A stretch of DNA of 60,628 nt from CALIKS01 sp964440295 (GCA_964440295.1 CAYTRT010000004.1:1-60628); one strand, 5' to 3'. Numbered from the stretch's first letter, positions 33,586 to 42,801 are shown. A program made the numbers and translations. Notes: generated from the letters alone by a model not told the origin.

Positions 33586-34974
33586 CTATGCTGGCAGGCC
33601 TAAGGATTTAAGTATTGATACGTGGAGCTCAGACTTTACTGGAAACCACATAAACAACCACCATAGCTGGATGCTTACCACCATTATCAGTATGAACTTA
33701 CCGACACGGTCTTCCCACAAGGAGTGGGGCAGCAAGAGCGCGATCATCGGGACCGTCTGCATAAAATAGAAGGTATAGACCCACCTATGGAGGACGTATG
33801 CGATCGGGAAGTAGACAAAGTAGTTGAGGCAGATCCAGATAAAGACGAATAGGTCGAGGATGTTTTTCTCGCTGAAGTCTCGGTAATTTTTGAAGAAGAG
33901 TAGATACAGGCTCCTCAGGGCGGTGGGGGCCGTGAATATCAGCACAACCCACGTGAGCCACCAGATCGGTGAGTAGATGCCGTAGTAGGCTATTGGCTTG
34001 TATGAGTAACCATTAATAGTCACCTCAGTGACGTAGTAGGGCGCAGGCGCGAATGTATTGATCGGTATCGTCCACCTCAGCGGCAGGTCAATCACCACTC
34101 CCTCCTCTGAGTAGGGGCTGTCTTTATGAATGCAGTAAAGGAGCATGACGTTTTCAGTACATTTATAGCTGAGAGATGAGTGATAATTCAAGATGAAGTC
34201 TAAATGCGCGAGTGGGCTTGGAAAAGCGTCGTAGGCATAGTCATAAACTGCCAGGCCAGATAAAAATACAGCCATGACGATCAGCGTGGACAATGCAGCA
34301 GAGTTCAGCCCCTTCTCGACCCGTTCGCTCAGTCCTTCCTGCCTCATAGCCTGCAGGAAAGCGTCTATCAAGATCACTGAGGCAATGCCAAAGATGGATG
34401 ACGTCTTACACAGCATAGACAATCCAAGCACTACGTATCCCAAGACACGCCTCCTACTCAGGACAAGAAGCGCTCCCAACAGTAGGAACATGAGTGCCGG
34501 CGCATCAAGCATTGCTATCTGGCTAATATTAAAAGTCATGACATCCCCGACATAAATGAGCGCCGAAGCCAACGCAAGTTCTATTTTCCGCAAAAATCTA
34601 TAAGATATCAAGAATAGCAGGGCAACGCTTATTGAGCCTGAGAGGACTGAGAAGAATCGCCACCCAAGTGGATTATCCCCAAAGACCGCTATGCCCAGCA
34701 TCATTAGCGCTTTGCTTAGGGGTGGATGCTCGTTATTGACCGCCTCGCCCATAAGTAATTTCCTAACGGCCGGTATGTAGTGCGCCTCGTCAAAGACAAA
34801 TCCACAGCCATCAAAATTTGAGATGCACTCAGTTGGAGGTTTTTCGGGTGATGGATAATTTATTATAGATAGTTTTATTGTCATGACGGTAAAAAACAAG
34901 ATGAGGACGAGCACCCTCGGGTCTTTTAGGGAGGCCCACACTTTCTCTTTAATCTTGGTCTTGGCGAATTTCAT
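33586..34974 (-). CDS. Protein O-mannosyltransferase-like membrane glycosyltransferase (PMT/GT39 type)
   Basis: A 462-residue polytopic protein with about nine or more hydrophobic segments. The first external loop carries FDEAHY, the catalytic Asp-Glu of GT-C enzymes that use polyprenyl-phosphate sugars. NNEHPPLSKALMMLG and NPLGWRFFS follow as in PMT/ArnT-like enzymes. It probably moves mannose or a similar sugar from a lipid carrier to extracytoplasmic proteins. Substrate unknown. It is downstream of alba by 11 nt on the same strand. Confidence 0.82.
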   Translation of the reverse strand: MKFAKTKIKEKVWASLKDPRVLVLILFFTVMTIKLSIINYPSPEKPPTECISNFDGCGFVFDEAHYIPAVRKLLMGEAVNNEHPPLSKALMMLGIAVFGDNPLGWRFFSVLSGSISVALLFLISYRFLRKIELALASALIYVGDVMTFNISQIAMLDAPALMFLLLGALLVLSRRRVLGYVVLGLSMLCKTSSIFGIASVILIDAFLQAMRQEGLSERVEKGLNSAALSTLIVMAVFLSGLAVYDYAYDAFPSPLAHLDFILNYHSSLSYKCTENVMLLYCIHKDSPYSEEGVVIDLPLRWTIPINTFAPAPYYVTEVTINGYSYKPIAYYGIYSPIWWLTWVVLIFTAPTALRSLYLLFFKNYRDFSEKNILDLFVFIWICLNYFVYFPIAYVLHRWVYTFYFMQTVPMIALLLPHSLWEDRVGKFILIMVVSIQLWWLFMWFPVKSELHVSILKSLGLPA

Positions 34975-34985
34975 TTTTTGTTAAG

Positions 34986-35258
34986 TCACCGAGTTATTCG
35001 AATCTCTATAAAGCTAATATATCTATATTTATCGCTCTCTTTCAGCACTTCAGTTCCTATAACGATGTCTTTTATGGATAGGTTTGTGATGAAGCTTTTC
35101 CTCAGCAGGTTTACGACGTCTACGCAGTTAGAAATCCTCTTTCCACGCGCCCTCAGGAGCAGTGACTTCTCCCCACGGTTGAAGACCGTCACGCAGGCAG
35201 TGACGTATCTTATTGCTGGCTTTCTGCCAACAATGATTACGGGCTCTCTTGATAGCAA
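34986..35258 (-). CDS. albA: Alba nucleic-acid-binding chromatin protein
   Basis: A 90-residue protein with the Alba fold: VIIVGRKPAIRYVTACVTVF at the N-terminus, then LLRARGKRISNCVDVVNLL near 33-52, and ESDKYRYISFIEIRI at the end. The usual Lys16 region reads VGRKPAI, with Lys at residue 13; its acetylation state is unknown. Alba coats DNA and also binds RNA. The start is TTG 35258, since an in-frame TAA lies 4 codons before it. It sits between DUF2070 and the mannosyltransferase genes. Confidence 0.9.
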   Translation of the reverse strand: MLSREPVIIVGRKPAIRYVTACVTVFNRGEKSLLLRARGKRISNCVDVVNLLRKSFITNLSIKDIVIGTEVLKESDKYRYISFIEIRITR

Positions 35259-35298
35259 GCCTTTCCATTATGATGATGAAGCATTAAGAATTAAATCT

Positions 35299-37020
35299 TT
35301 AGAAAATGATGAAGGGCAGAACAAAGGAGAGCACCATCAAGAATAGATAAATGATTAGTAGGTGGCTGGATTTTTTTGCCAACCTCTCCAAGAGGTCCTC
35401 AGAGAATATCTTGGAGTATTCATGCCTTATCTCCACATATTTAACTTCAGCATCCTGCATGTCTGCTAGGACAGCCTTTGAGAGCTCCGCAAATATTTCA
35501 GAGACCTCGCTGGGCGGTATCTTTTCTCCTATGGCGTAATACCCCTTCCCCCCAAGAGAGACACCGTTCACCATGTGAGTATCGGTGGTTAGTAGTTCCG
35601 CCGCGGTCCAGCCGTCGTTTTTCAGCGTCTCGATCACTGAGTCCCTCACTGATGGCAGCGCGTTGTTTCCGTCAATTATTGCGAGCGCAAACCTCTTATC
35701 TGAGACTGCCAGGCCGAGTAGGCTGAAGCCGCCGACTCCAAGGCCGTCTGAGAGTCCATACTTCGTGGAGACTACTCTTCTTAGCCCCACCGCAAATTTC
35801 CCGCATGTCCTACTAGAGCTATTTAGTGCGACGGGTATGGCCTCTATGATGGACGTCACGTCCATTTCAGTCAGTCCTGAAAACCTCTCTGAGTAGGAGT
35901 TGTGAGGATCCACGACCACTGCGTTGTAGTGATTGGCAAAGTGAGAGACCATCGGCGGCAGATCCTCCATGGGCTCGGGATGAAGCGTCGGGATCAATAC
36001 ATGTTTTCCGTCCAGTTCCATTCCCAGAATGCTGACCCTCCCATGCTTAGTGGGCGCGTAGAGACAGATGGTGTCTGTGAAGGCTGAGGCGTAATTACAA
36101 ACTCCCTCGACGATTTCTCTGCATATCTTTCTCGACTCGTTGCTCGAGACTAGGTTTGCCTCGTGTCCGGTGCATCCCTTCAGCACTACTGCATCGATGC
36201 CGCATTGCTGGAGCTCATTCTCTATGTATGCATTTAGCATCGAGCTCCCGATGTTCCTGAAGGGCCCCAAGTGGTAGGGAGTGACAACTATGGCTAACTT
36301 TCTACCGTCAGTCCTCCTGAACAGGAAGGCCTCGGAGACCCCACTGAACTCAGAGCTCAACTTTTCTAGCATGTCCTCTAGGTAGCTCCTATCGCCCACT
36401 AGAAGTGCGGCGACGAATCCTCCAGCTAGATGTAGGGGACTTACGTCCTCCTTGATCGGTCTCAGCAGGGCCATTAGTGCGATAATGGCTAGCATGGTGC
36501 CGATGATGGCTGAAAAAAAGATAGGCGCAGTGCTGAAGAGGGATGGAGAGAGCAGGGCTAGCAGTATGCTCCTGCTGGCGGGCTCCAGCAGGCCGGAGAG
36601 AAAGCCCCTACTCAGCGACTCGTGTGTAAACGTGCTCAGGATAGTCGACCTGAGAAATATGCTGAGGGAGAGGGCTGAGCAAATCAGTAGTGAGTAAACC
36701 TGAGTGGAGCCCTCAAAATAGCCGATCAACACGCCTATGCCTGCGGCCGCCAAGAAAAAATAATTCTCGAGTAGCGATAGGTGGTTGAGCCTCCTGAAAC
36801 TCGCCACTCTAAACCTCCTAAGAATGAGTGCCTTTGAGAAAATGTTCATTATTACTGGAGCTGCTCCGAGGGCTAGGACGCCGCTTAAGACTGAGTAGTA
36901 GAGGTCGAGGGGCGTGAGAATGCTCTGCAGCAGGCCTACGCCGAGCCCAGTAAAAATTAGTAATAGTGAAGCGTATCCAGAGCCTGGAACCTTGAAGAGA
37001 AACTTGTACTTGGAGGCCAT
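35299..37020 (-). CDS. DUF2070 archaeal membrane protein
   Basis: A 573-residue protein. Residues about 15-190 contain seven or so membrane segments. A large soluble domain follows, with motifs VTPYHLGPFRNIGSS, KGCTGHEANL, VDPHNSYSE and TDTHMVNGVSLGGKGYYAIG, then a final membrane helix at 550-570. The His- and Asp-rich motifs look like a metal-dependent hydrolase site, but no function has been shown for DUF2070. It is common in TACK and euryarchaea. ATG 37020 is preferred to an in-frame start at 37038. Confidence 0.85.
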   Translation of the reverse strand: MASKYKFLFKVPGSGYASLLLIFTGLGVGLLQSILTPLDLYYSVLSGVLALGAAPVIMNIFSKALILRRFRVASFRRLNHLSLLENYFFLAAAGIGVLIGYFEGSTQVYSLLICSALSLSIFLRSTILSTFTHESLSRGFLSGLLEPASRSILLALLSPSLFSTAPIFFSAIIGTMLAIIALMALLRPIKEDVSPLHLAGGFVAALLVGDRSYLEDMLEKLSSEFSGVSEAFLFRRTDGRKLAIVVTPYHLGPFRNIGSSMLNAYIENELQQCGIDAVVLKGCTGHEANLVSSNESRKICREIVEGVCNYASAFTDTICLYAPTKHGRVSILGMELDGKHVLIPTLHPEPMEDLPPMVSHFANHYNAVVVDPHNSYSERFSGLTEMDVTSIIEAIPVALNSSSRTCGKFAVGLRRVVSTKYGLSDGLGVGGFSLLGLAVSDKRFALAIIDGNNALPSVRDSVIETLKNDGWTAAELLTTDTHMVNGVSLGGKGYYAIGEKIPPSEVSEIFAELSKAVLADMQDAEVKYVEIRHEYSKIFSEDLLERLAKKSSHLLIIYLFLMVLSFVLPFIIF

Positions 37021-37098
37021 CGATGTGGTCGAGCGCAATTTTACTCTGAATAGCGAGAAGTGTGGGCTCTTAAAAACTCTCCTCGACTCGCTGCTCAG

Positions 37099-38118
37099 CT
37101 ACTTTCTGTAGGAGCTACCTCGCGCCTCGATAATCGATCTGAAGCCCGACCTTCTCAGCTCCTCCAATAGCTTCTCCAAGATGCCTGCGACGGCTCCAGG
37201 CCCCCTATAGACCAGCGCCGTGTATATCTGAATGGTAGTGGCGCCGTTCATTATTGCCGTCAGGGCGTCCCTTCCAGTAAATATTCCACCCACCGCGTTA
37301 ATCTCGATTGAACCATCCGACAACTCCCAGGCCATCCTTACGGCCTCAAGCATGTATCCAAACAGGGGTTTTCCACTCAGCCCGCCGACGCCCGTAGAAA
37401 GCCCAGAGTCCTCCGTGGGCAAAGTATTGACAACAGTGACGCCCTCGAATCCCGCATCCCACCAAGTCCTCAACATTTTCGCGATGAGTGCTTTTTGATC
37501 GATCGAGCTGGTTGGTGGGAGCTTCAGGTATGTTGGCCTAGTCTTATGCTGCCTCAGGCTAGATACTAGTTCTCTGAAGGTCTCGACCTCGAAGTAGTGG
37601 CGTAGGGCCGGAGTGTTGGGCGAGCTTATGTTTATCTCAATTGCAGCCGCCTCCCTCTGCGCCAATATGTAGCACTCGACCAGACTCTCTAAGTGTTCAT
37701 CGCTGACGCTGATCAACAGTGGCGTCGACCGCGGCCTGTGTCGTCTGACGTTTTCTAAAAATTTGGCTAAGCCGGGGTTCGGGAAGCCCATCGCATTGAC
37801 GAGGGCCTCCTGCTCTCTTCTACGAACTATTCTTGGCTTTCTGTTTCCTTTTCTGGGATTTTTAGTCACGGTCCCCGCGACTATGTAGCCGAAGCCGAGG
37901 CCCTCTAGGTTCTCTAAATGCTTGCCCGTCTTGTCGAACCCGGCGGCCAGCCCCACTGGGTTATTCAGCACTCCGAAGCTGGTCCTAACCTTGAGAGCTT
38001 CATCATAGACGACTCTCCTACCAGGACTCATCCTCAGGAGCAGTAGGCCCAAGTCGTGGGCCGTCTCCGGAGGTAGCCTCAGCAAAAAGCCATGCACGAT
38101 AGACTCCAAGCGACTCAT
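37099..38118 (-). CDS. pyrD: Dihydroorotate dehydrogenase, class 2-like
   Basis: A 339-residue FMN enzyme for the oxidation of dihydroorotate to orotate. NPVGLAAGFDKTGKHLENL, then FGYIVAGTVTKNPRKGN and AMGFPNPGL are as in class 2 (quinone-linked) enzymes. The catalytic loop is EINISSPNTPALRHY, with Ser as the likely base. An N-terminal helical extension of about 45 residues, the membrane-associating part in class 2, is present but short. ATG 38118 starts 4 nt after the pyrFE stop. Class 2 enzymes are uncommon in archaea, most of which have class 1. Confidence 0.88.
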   Translation of the reverse strand: MSRLESIVHGFLLRLPPETAHDLGLLLLRMSPGRRVVYDEALKVRTSFGVLNNPVGLAAGFDKTGKHLENLEGLGFGYIVAGTVTKNPRKGNRKPRIVRRREQEALVNAMGFPNPGLAKFLENVRRHRPRSTPLLISVSDEHLESLVECYILAQREAAAIEINISSPNTPALRHYFEVETFRELVSSLRQHKTRPTYLKLPPTSSIDQKALIAKMLRTWWDAGFEGVTVVNTLPTEDSGLSTGVGGLSGKPLFGYMLEAVRMAWELSDGSIEINAVGGIFTGRDALTAIMNGATTIQIYTALVYRGPGAVAGILEKLLEELRRSGFRSIIEARGSSYRK

Positions 38119-38122
38119 ATCT

Positions 38123-39454
38123 TCACGGAAGCTTTCTCTTATAATATTCCTCAACGAGTTCTCTGAATTTATCATTCATCGAGGCCAAGCTATAGAGCTC
38201 CACACCCTCGGCGTTGAGCAACTCGCCGGCGCCCTCTAGGCGATCAAAGATTACGAAGTACTTGTCGATTATGCCTCCACTCTCTCTGACCGCCCTCACG
38301 CACTCGAGCGCCGTATTGCCCGTCGTCGTCAGGTCGTCGACACCCACGAAGTACTCTCCCTCCTTGATCACTCCCTCAATCCTCTTAGACAATCCGTGAT
38401 CCTTCTTCTCTGCCCTGTAATACACGAGCCCCACGCCGAACTTGTCAGCAACTATGCTGGCGATAGGGATTCCGGCGCTGGCCGTCGTCACGACCTTAAA
38501 CCTCCTATCACCCACCTTTCTCCTAATCATCCTCACCATGGATTTTACAATCTTTTGACGGGAGACCGGATCTGAGTAAATGGCCCTGCAGTCGATGTAG
38601 TAGCTTGAAAGTTTTCCGCTAGAGAGTCTTACGGGCTCTTTTAACAGGTTAAAGGCTCCCTCCGTCCTCAGAATTGCTTCTGAAGCCTCGTAGAACTCGA
38701 CTAGCTCCATTATTCTGTCGTTAAACCTCTCGGACTCGGCTGCGGGGTCGCTGGACAGAATTATTGACCTGCTCACGTTTATGAGCATCCTACCACCGCC
38801 ATGCCTGACGGCCAGTTCTAGGTCGCCGCCCTGAGCCCCGACTCCAGGAAACAGCACGACGACCTCATCACCCAGTTTCTTCCTCATCGATGAGATCTCT
38901 GCTGGCTCTATGTCCGGTCCTAGGCCGACCACCACTCCATCAACACCAGACTCTACGCAGTCGGCTATGAGGTGGCTGTACAGCTCTGATCCATCCTCCA
39001 TCTTCTTTCTGTAGTACTTGCCCGCCTCTGGGTTTGATGGAAGAACGAGGGCGAAGACGCCTAGCCCCAATCTGTGAGCCTCGTTGGTTATCTGAGAGAG
39101 GTTGCCGAGTATGGGGTTTACTGTCAGGGCATCATAACCCATCCGCTTAACCAGCTGGATTCCGGCCAGAGACGTGTTGGTTATGTCGCCGACCTTACAG
39201 TCATAGATCCTGATTAGATTCTTCGACTTTGCCTTCTCCGTGATCTCTAAGTGATGCTCGATCGGGAGATCCCTGACGAAGTTCTCGTTCACCTTTATCG
39301 CGCAGCAGTTCTGGCTTGCTCTCTCAATAATCTCTAGGCAGAAATTTGTCTTCTCCCTGGTTGTGCTGAATTTCTCGACTGGCGGGTCTATCCCCACGCA
39401 TAAGACGCTCCCCTTACTCTCAACTGTCTGGTCGTAGAGATCCACGAACTTCAT
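38123..39454 (-). CDS. pyrFE: Fused OMP decarboxylase-orotate phosphoribosyltransferase (PyrF-PyrE)
   Basis: A 443-residue UMP synthase. Residues 1-255 are OMP decarboxylase: VLCVGIDPPVEKF near 22-34, the catalytic Lys/Asp array YDCKVGDITNT near 86-96, and a phosphate-binding FPGVGAQGGD segment. Residues about 265-443 are orotate phosphoribosyltransferase: LSSGKLSSYYIDCRAIYSD, TTASAGIPIAS and the PRPP loop VGVDDLTTTGNTALE. The order F-then-E is opposite to animal UMPS (E-then-F). ATG 39454 starts MKFVDLYDQ; a GTG/ATG 21 nt earlier is less likely. It leads the pyrFE-pyrD operon. Confidence 0.93.
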   Translation of the reverse strand: MKFVDLYDQTVESKGSVLCVGIDPPVEKFSTTREKTNFCLEIIERASQNCCAIKVNENFVRDLPIEHHLEITEKAKSKNLIRIYDCKVGDITNTSLAGIQLVKRMGYDALTVNPILGNLSQITNEAHRLGLGVFALVLPSNPEAGKYYRKKMEDGSELYSHLIADCVESGVDGVVVGLGPDIEPAEISSMRKKLGDEVVVLFPGVGAQGGDLELAVRHGGGRMLINVSRSIILSSDPAAESERFNDRIMELVEFYEASEAILRTEGAFNLLKEPVRLSSGKLSSYYIDCRAIYSDPVSRQKIVKSMVRMIRRKVGDRRFKVVTTASAGIPIASIVADKFGVGLVYYRAEKKDHGLSKRIEGVIKEGEYFVGVDDLTTTGNTALECVRAVRESGGIIDKYFVIFDRLEGAGELLNAEGVELYSLASMNDKFRELVEEYYKRKLP

Positions 39455-39586
39455 AGTCCTTAAACAACTATGCAAAAACCACCTATATATGAGTATGCTG
39501 AGAAGAATGCAAAATATACTTCTGCTGAGTTTTTGATTGTAGCATAGAAAGGGTTAAGTCAAGCTCGATGTTATTAGTTGTTCAGA

Positions 39587-40567
39587 ATGGTTGCTGTACA
39601 GCTCGATAGGGGGCCGACGATAATACTGGAAAAAGACGGAGCATTTCTAAACTACGCCGCTAAAGGAGACGTGACATGCATCACTCACGGCCACCTAGAC
39701 CATGTTGGCGGCGCACAGAAGCTACCAATCATGACGAGGGAGACCTACAACATCCTAAAGGCACGCAACGTGAGGATCAATAATTATGTAAGCGCTAAGC
39801 GGGACGAGACGATCTCGCTCAGTGAGAACCTGAAGATGACGCCGATGAACTCCGGACACATGCTCGGCTCCATACTCTTCAAGATCAACACTCCTGAGGA
39901 GGACATCGTCTATACCGGCGACCTAAACACCGTCGAGACCATACTCGAAAAGCCGGCCGAGGTGGCGGCCTGCGAAGACCTGATAATAGAGGCGACCTAC
40001 GGAGCGCCGTTCTACAAGTTCGGCCCCCGAGAACAAGTATACGCCGACATAGTGAGGTGGATAGTGGAGACGCTGAGGGAGGGCTTCATCCCCTGCTTCA
40101 AAGTCTACACCGCGGGGAAGGCGCAGGAAATCATAGGACTGGTTAACAGCCTGCTGAAGGTCGACGTGCTCGTCAGCCAGGACGTGTACAGAGTCTCCAT
40201 GGTCTATAAGCAGTCCTATCCATGGATGAATTTCGAGGTGCTTGGGTCGGGCGTGTCTAGAGAGATATTGAGAGGCGGTGAGTTTGTCTACGTCACAAAC
40301 TCGATGAGGCAGGGCGTCCTAGACCGGAGGCGGACGAAGTGGGCCGTCGCGACCGGCTGGGCGCTGAATAATCCTTTTCCAGAGTTTGACGCCGCCTTTC
40401 CCCTTAGCTCACACGCAGATTTCAAGGGACTCGTCGAATACGTAGAGTCAGTCTCGCCCAAAAAGGTATTCACCATGTATGGACACTCAGTGACTTTTGC
40501 AAAGTTCCTCCGCAAGCTCGGCTACAACGCCTTCGCCCTAGAGGAAAAGTCCCGACACCAACTATAA
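39587..40567 (+). CDS. Metallo-beta-lactamase-fold RNA exonuclease-like protein (COG1236)
   Basis: A 326-residue hydrolase with the metal motif THGHLDHVGGAQK near 33-45. MNSGHMLGSILFK near 88, VYTGDLNT near 108 and the C-terminal LSSHADFKGLVEY and TMYGHSVTF segments complete the site. This arrangement is that of the CPSF73/YSH1-like group that processes RNA ends, but it is shorter than the archaeal CPSF proteins and lacks KH domains. ATG 39587 is chosen over TTG 39578. It is divergent from pyrFE and convergent with the TenA-like gene. Confidence 0.85.
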   Translation: MVAVQLDRGPTIILEKDGAFLNYAAKGDVTCITHGHLDHVGGAQKLPIMTRETYNILKARNVRINNYVSAKRDETISLSENLKMTPMNSGHMLGSILFKINTPEEDIVYTGDLNTVETILEKPAEVAACEDLIIEATYGAPFYKFGPREQVYADIVRWIVETLREGFIPCFKVYTAGKAQEIIGLVNSLLKVDVLVSQDVYRVSMVYKQSYPWMNFEVLGSGVSREILRGGEFVYVTNSMRQGVLDRRRTKWAVATGWALNNPFPEFDAAFPLSSHADFKGLVEYVESVSPKKVFTMYGHSVTFAKFLRKLGYNAFALEEKSRHQL

Positions 40568-40614
40568 AAACTGACTGAATTATTAAGAACATAGAGTTTC
40601 CGGCCTAGTTTGTT

Positions 40615-41217
40615 TTATTCTGTTAGGCTGTTCCAGAAGTCTAATTCGTATTGTTGGATTGTCTTTGCGACGAATCTGTATCGATTCCAGTCTAGGTATC
40701 TCTCGGCGATCTTTTCAGCCCTCTCCTCCAGCGTCTCGAATGGGCCGGAGAATAGCTCGAATAATCTTCTCGACCTTATGTTTAGGCTCGCTGCGTTTTC
40801 TCCGAGTCTTTTTACGTTTTCGCCCCAGACGGGAAGGTTCACGACTAAGGCAACTGCTGCGTCTCCAAGCGAGCCGTTCAGCGCGAGCCATGAGAGGAAG
40901 TGAGTGTATGAGACGGCCTTGACTGAGAGCTTAGCGTAGTCAAGCTTAATGTTGAGTTCTTCTGCTAGTTGATGTAGCGCCTTTAGCGCTTCGTAATCGC
41001 CGTCGACTAGGGACTTGAAGAACTCGACCTCATCCATCTGGGTGGTCCTCGATAATATGTGGGAGAGGGCCTTCAAGTCGTGCGGAATTATGTAGAGCTG
41101 ATTCTCCACGAATCTATTCAGCACCTCCCAACTAGGCCTCTCCAGCGAGGGAGTGCTCAGAATCTTCGCGTTCAGGTCTCTTAGCTCCTCCCTCAGCTTA
41201 TTAATCACGCCGGACAT
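40615..41217 (-). CDS. TenA/THI-4-like helical protein
   Basis: A 200-residue all-helical protein resembling the TenA/PqqC fold. It has FVENQLYIIPHDLKALSHIL, a GDYEALKALHQLAEELNI segment, SYTHFLSWLALNGSLGDAAV (the place of the conserved YxxFL motif and active-site region), LPVWGENVKRLGENA, and ERYLDWNRYRFVAKTIQQYE. TenA salvages thiamin pyrimidines, but archaeal relatives of this subgroup have unknown roles and the thiaminase Cys is not evident. ATG 41217 is preferred. It is translationally close to the acylphosphatase gene. Confidence 0.6.
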   Translation of the reverse strand: MSGVINKLREELRDLNAKILSTPSLERPSWEVLNRFVENQLYIIPHDLKALSHILSRTTQMDEVEFFKSLVDGDYEALKALHQLAEELNIKLDYAKLSVKAVSYTHFLSWLALNGSLGDAAVALVVNLPVWGENVKRLGENAASLNIRSRRLFELFSGPFETLEERAEKIAERYLDWNRYRFVAKTIQQYELDFWNSLTE

Positions 41218-41234
41218 TTCCGCCACACCATGCA

Positions 41235-41759
41235 CTATCTTGAGATCTTTTCTATTGCCTCTCTTAGTAGCTTCATTGTCTCGTTGAGCATTTCTCTTGT
41301 CTCTCTCGACTCTCTAGTCAGCGTCTCAAGTATTGTTGTCAGCTTCTCCGATATCTCACCATACTTCTCCATTATCGCCTTGAAGTTTTCATCCGTCCCT
41401 TTAGCAAACTCTCTGAATTCTCCCCAGTATTCCGTGAAGATTGACTGCATTGCTCCAAAACTCTCTTGGAGTTCTTCGTGTAGTGGTGATGGCTTGATCG
41501 CGAAGTATTTTAGGGCTGGCTTGGGCTTAGCCTCTCTGATATCGATGGACCTGATGTGTGTGGGAGGTGGGGGCGACTTTATAGTCTCGATGAATTTCTC
41601 AATGACTGCTTCGTCTCCCTGAGCGAAGACGGTGACTGAGCCATCCCTCTCATTCTTGACGTAGCCAGATATGCCTAATTCTTGCGCAGAGTCTAGAACA
41701 AACCTTCTGTAGCCAACTCTCTGAACCCTACCATAAACCTTCGCTAGAAAAGCCCTCAT
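41235..41759 (-). CDS. Acylphosphatase with C-terminal coiled-coil extension
   Basis: Residues 1-90 are an acylphosphatase: VYGRVQRVGYRRF with the phosphate-binding Arg near 18, and GISGYVKNERDGSVTVFAQG with the catalytic Asn36. Such enzymes hydrolyse acyl phosphates. The following 85 residues, beginning at PLHEELQESF, form a heptad-rich coiled coil (EKYGEISEKLTTILETLTRE, then MLNETMKLLREAIEKISR), which standard 90-residue acylphosphatases lack. It lies 17 nt before the TenA-like gene on the same strand. The extension may tether the enzyme or form oligomers. Confidence 0.82.
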   Translation of the reverse strand: MRAFLAKVYGRVQRVGYRRFVLDSAQELGISGYVKNERDGSVTVFAQGDEAVIEKFIETIKSPPPPTHIRSIDIREAKPKPALKYFAIKPSPLHEELQESFGAMQSIFTEYWGEFREFAKGTDENFKAIMEKYGEISEKLTTILETLTRESRETREMLNETMKLLREAIEKISR

Positions 41760-42027
41760 CGCTAAGACCGAACAGAGCCACATACACATATAAAGCTTTT
41801 CCGAGAGTCTCGATGAACAGCATCAACATGATGCTTGATCTTTGTCGGCCCTTCAGGTTTTCGTCCGTGGTCGATCGAGTTTTGCGCCCTTACCTCATTA
41901 ATTTACTGAGTTATCTGGTAATCCCATATAGCGTTTTTTGTCTTGATGCTTCATAGAGGTAGGCGCCGGCTCTCAGCTACTTAGATATAGTGCCGGTTTC
42001 CTGTTAGGTGGGGAGGACGGAGCGTGG

Positions 42028-42801
42028 ATGGTTGAGAAGAATATTCTGACTGTGAGGATTCTTGAAGGGATGGAAAAATCGAGTGGGTGCCCGCTCTGCT
42101 ATCTCTGGAATGACTCTGAGGAGCGTTATTTGAAGCATGTACTTACAAGCGAAGTGGTGATGGATTCTGGCTTCAGGGAGATGGTGATAGCAGCTAGGGG
42201 CTTCTGTAATCGTCATGCACATATGCTGTACCGGGCTCTCTATGGAGGCGATGTCCATGACGGTTTAGGCTACGCCCTCTACATGAAGGACGTGGTTGAA
42301 AAAATTATGGAAGAACTTCCCCACCTATCCACGATCTTAGCAAGTTATCCGAAACCCTCGAGGGGCAGGGTCCTGTCTCGTAGGAGAAAGAGGAGCATTA
42401 CTACGCTAAGAGGCGCAATAGAACCTAAGACTCGGAGACAGCAATGCCCCATATGTGAACACTTATGGTCAATGAACCAAATATATCTGCATACACTCGT
42501 ACAGATGCTTGATGACGAAGAATTAAGAGAAAAGTCCAGCTCGTCGAAAAAGCTCTGCCTACCACACTTTTTATCAGATATACAGATTGTCTATACAAGC
42601 AATCTCAAAAATCCTACCAGCATAGCCCAGGCGCTCATCAGCTCAGAAATGAAGCGCCTCCAATCAATATATCACCTCCTCTCAGAATTTATAAGAAAAC
42701 AAAGCTGGGAGTTCAGAAACGAGCCGCATGGACCGGAAGTCAACGCAAACCTCCTAGCACTATACTTCTTGTTTGGTGTTGAAGGACTCAACCTGAAGTG
42801 A
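42028..42801 (+). CDS. DUF6062-like protein with two CPxC...H modules
   Basis: A 257-residue soluble protein with two similar modules. The first has GCPLCYLWNDSEERYLKHVL near 20-39 and FCNRHAHMLYRAL near 59-71. The second has QCPICEHLWSMNQIYLHTLV near 138-157 and KLCLPHFLSDIQIV near 174-187. Each likely binds a metal through CxxC, Cys and His. This pattern is that of DUF6062, a family of unknown role. The linker is strongly basic (RRRKRSI). It borders the AT-rich accessory island on its right. Confidence 0.65.
   Translation: MVEKNILTVRILEGMEKSSGCPLCYLWNDSEERYLKHVLTSEVVMDSGFREMVIAARGFCNRHAHMLYRALYGGDVHDGLGYALYMKDVVEKIMEELPHLSTILASYPKPSRGRVLSRRRKRSITTLRGAIEPKTRRQQCPICEHLWSMNQIYLHTLVQMLDDEELREKSSSSKKLCLPHFLSDIQIVYTSNLKNPTSIAQALISSEMKRLQSIYHLLSEFIRKQSWEFRNEPHGPEVNANLLALYFLFGVEGLNLK

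Noticed and set aside
35585..35896. Plus-strand ORFs within the DUF2070 gene
   Set aside because: Shadows in other frames of a conserved membrane protein; no start signals or recognisable motifs.
41800..41930. Box C/D small RNA before the DUF6062-like gene
   Set aside because: There is an atgatgc and a distant ctga, but the spacing is too long and no C'/D' pair is present.
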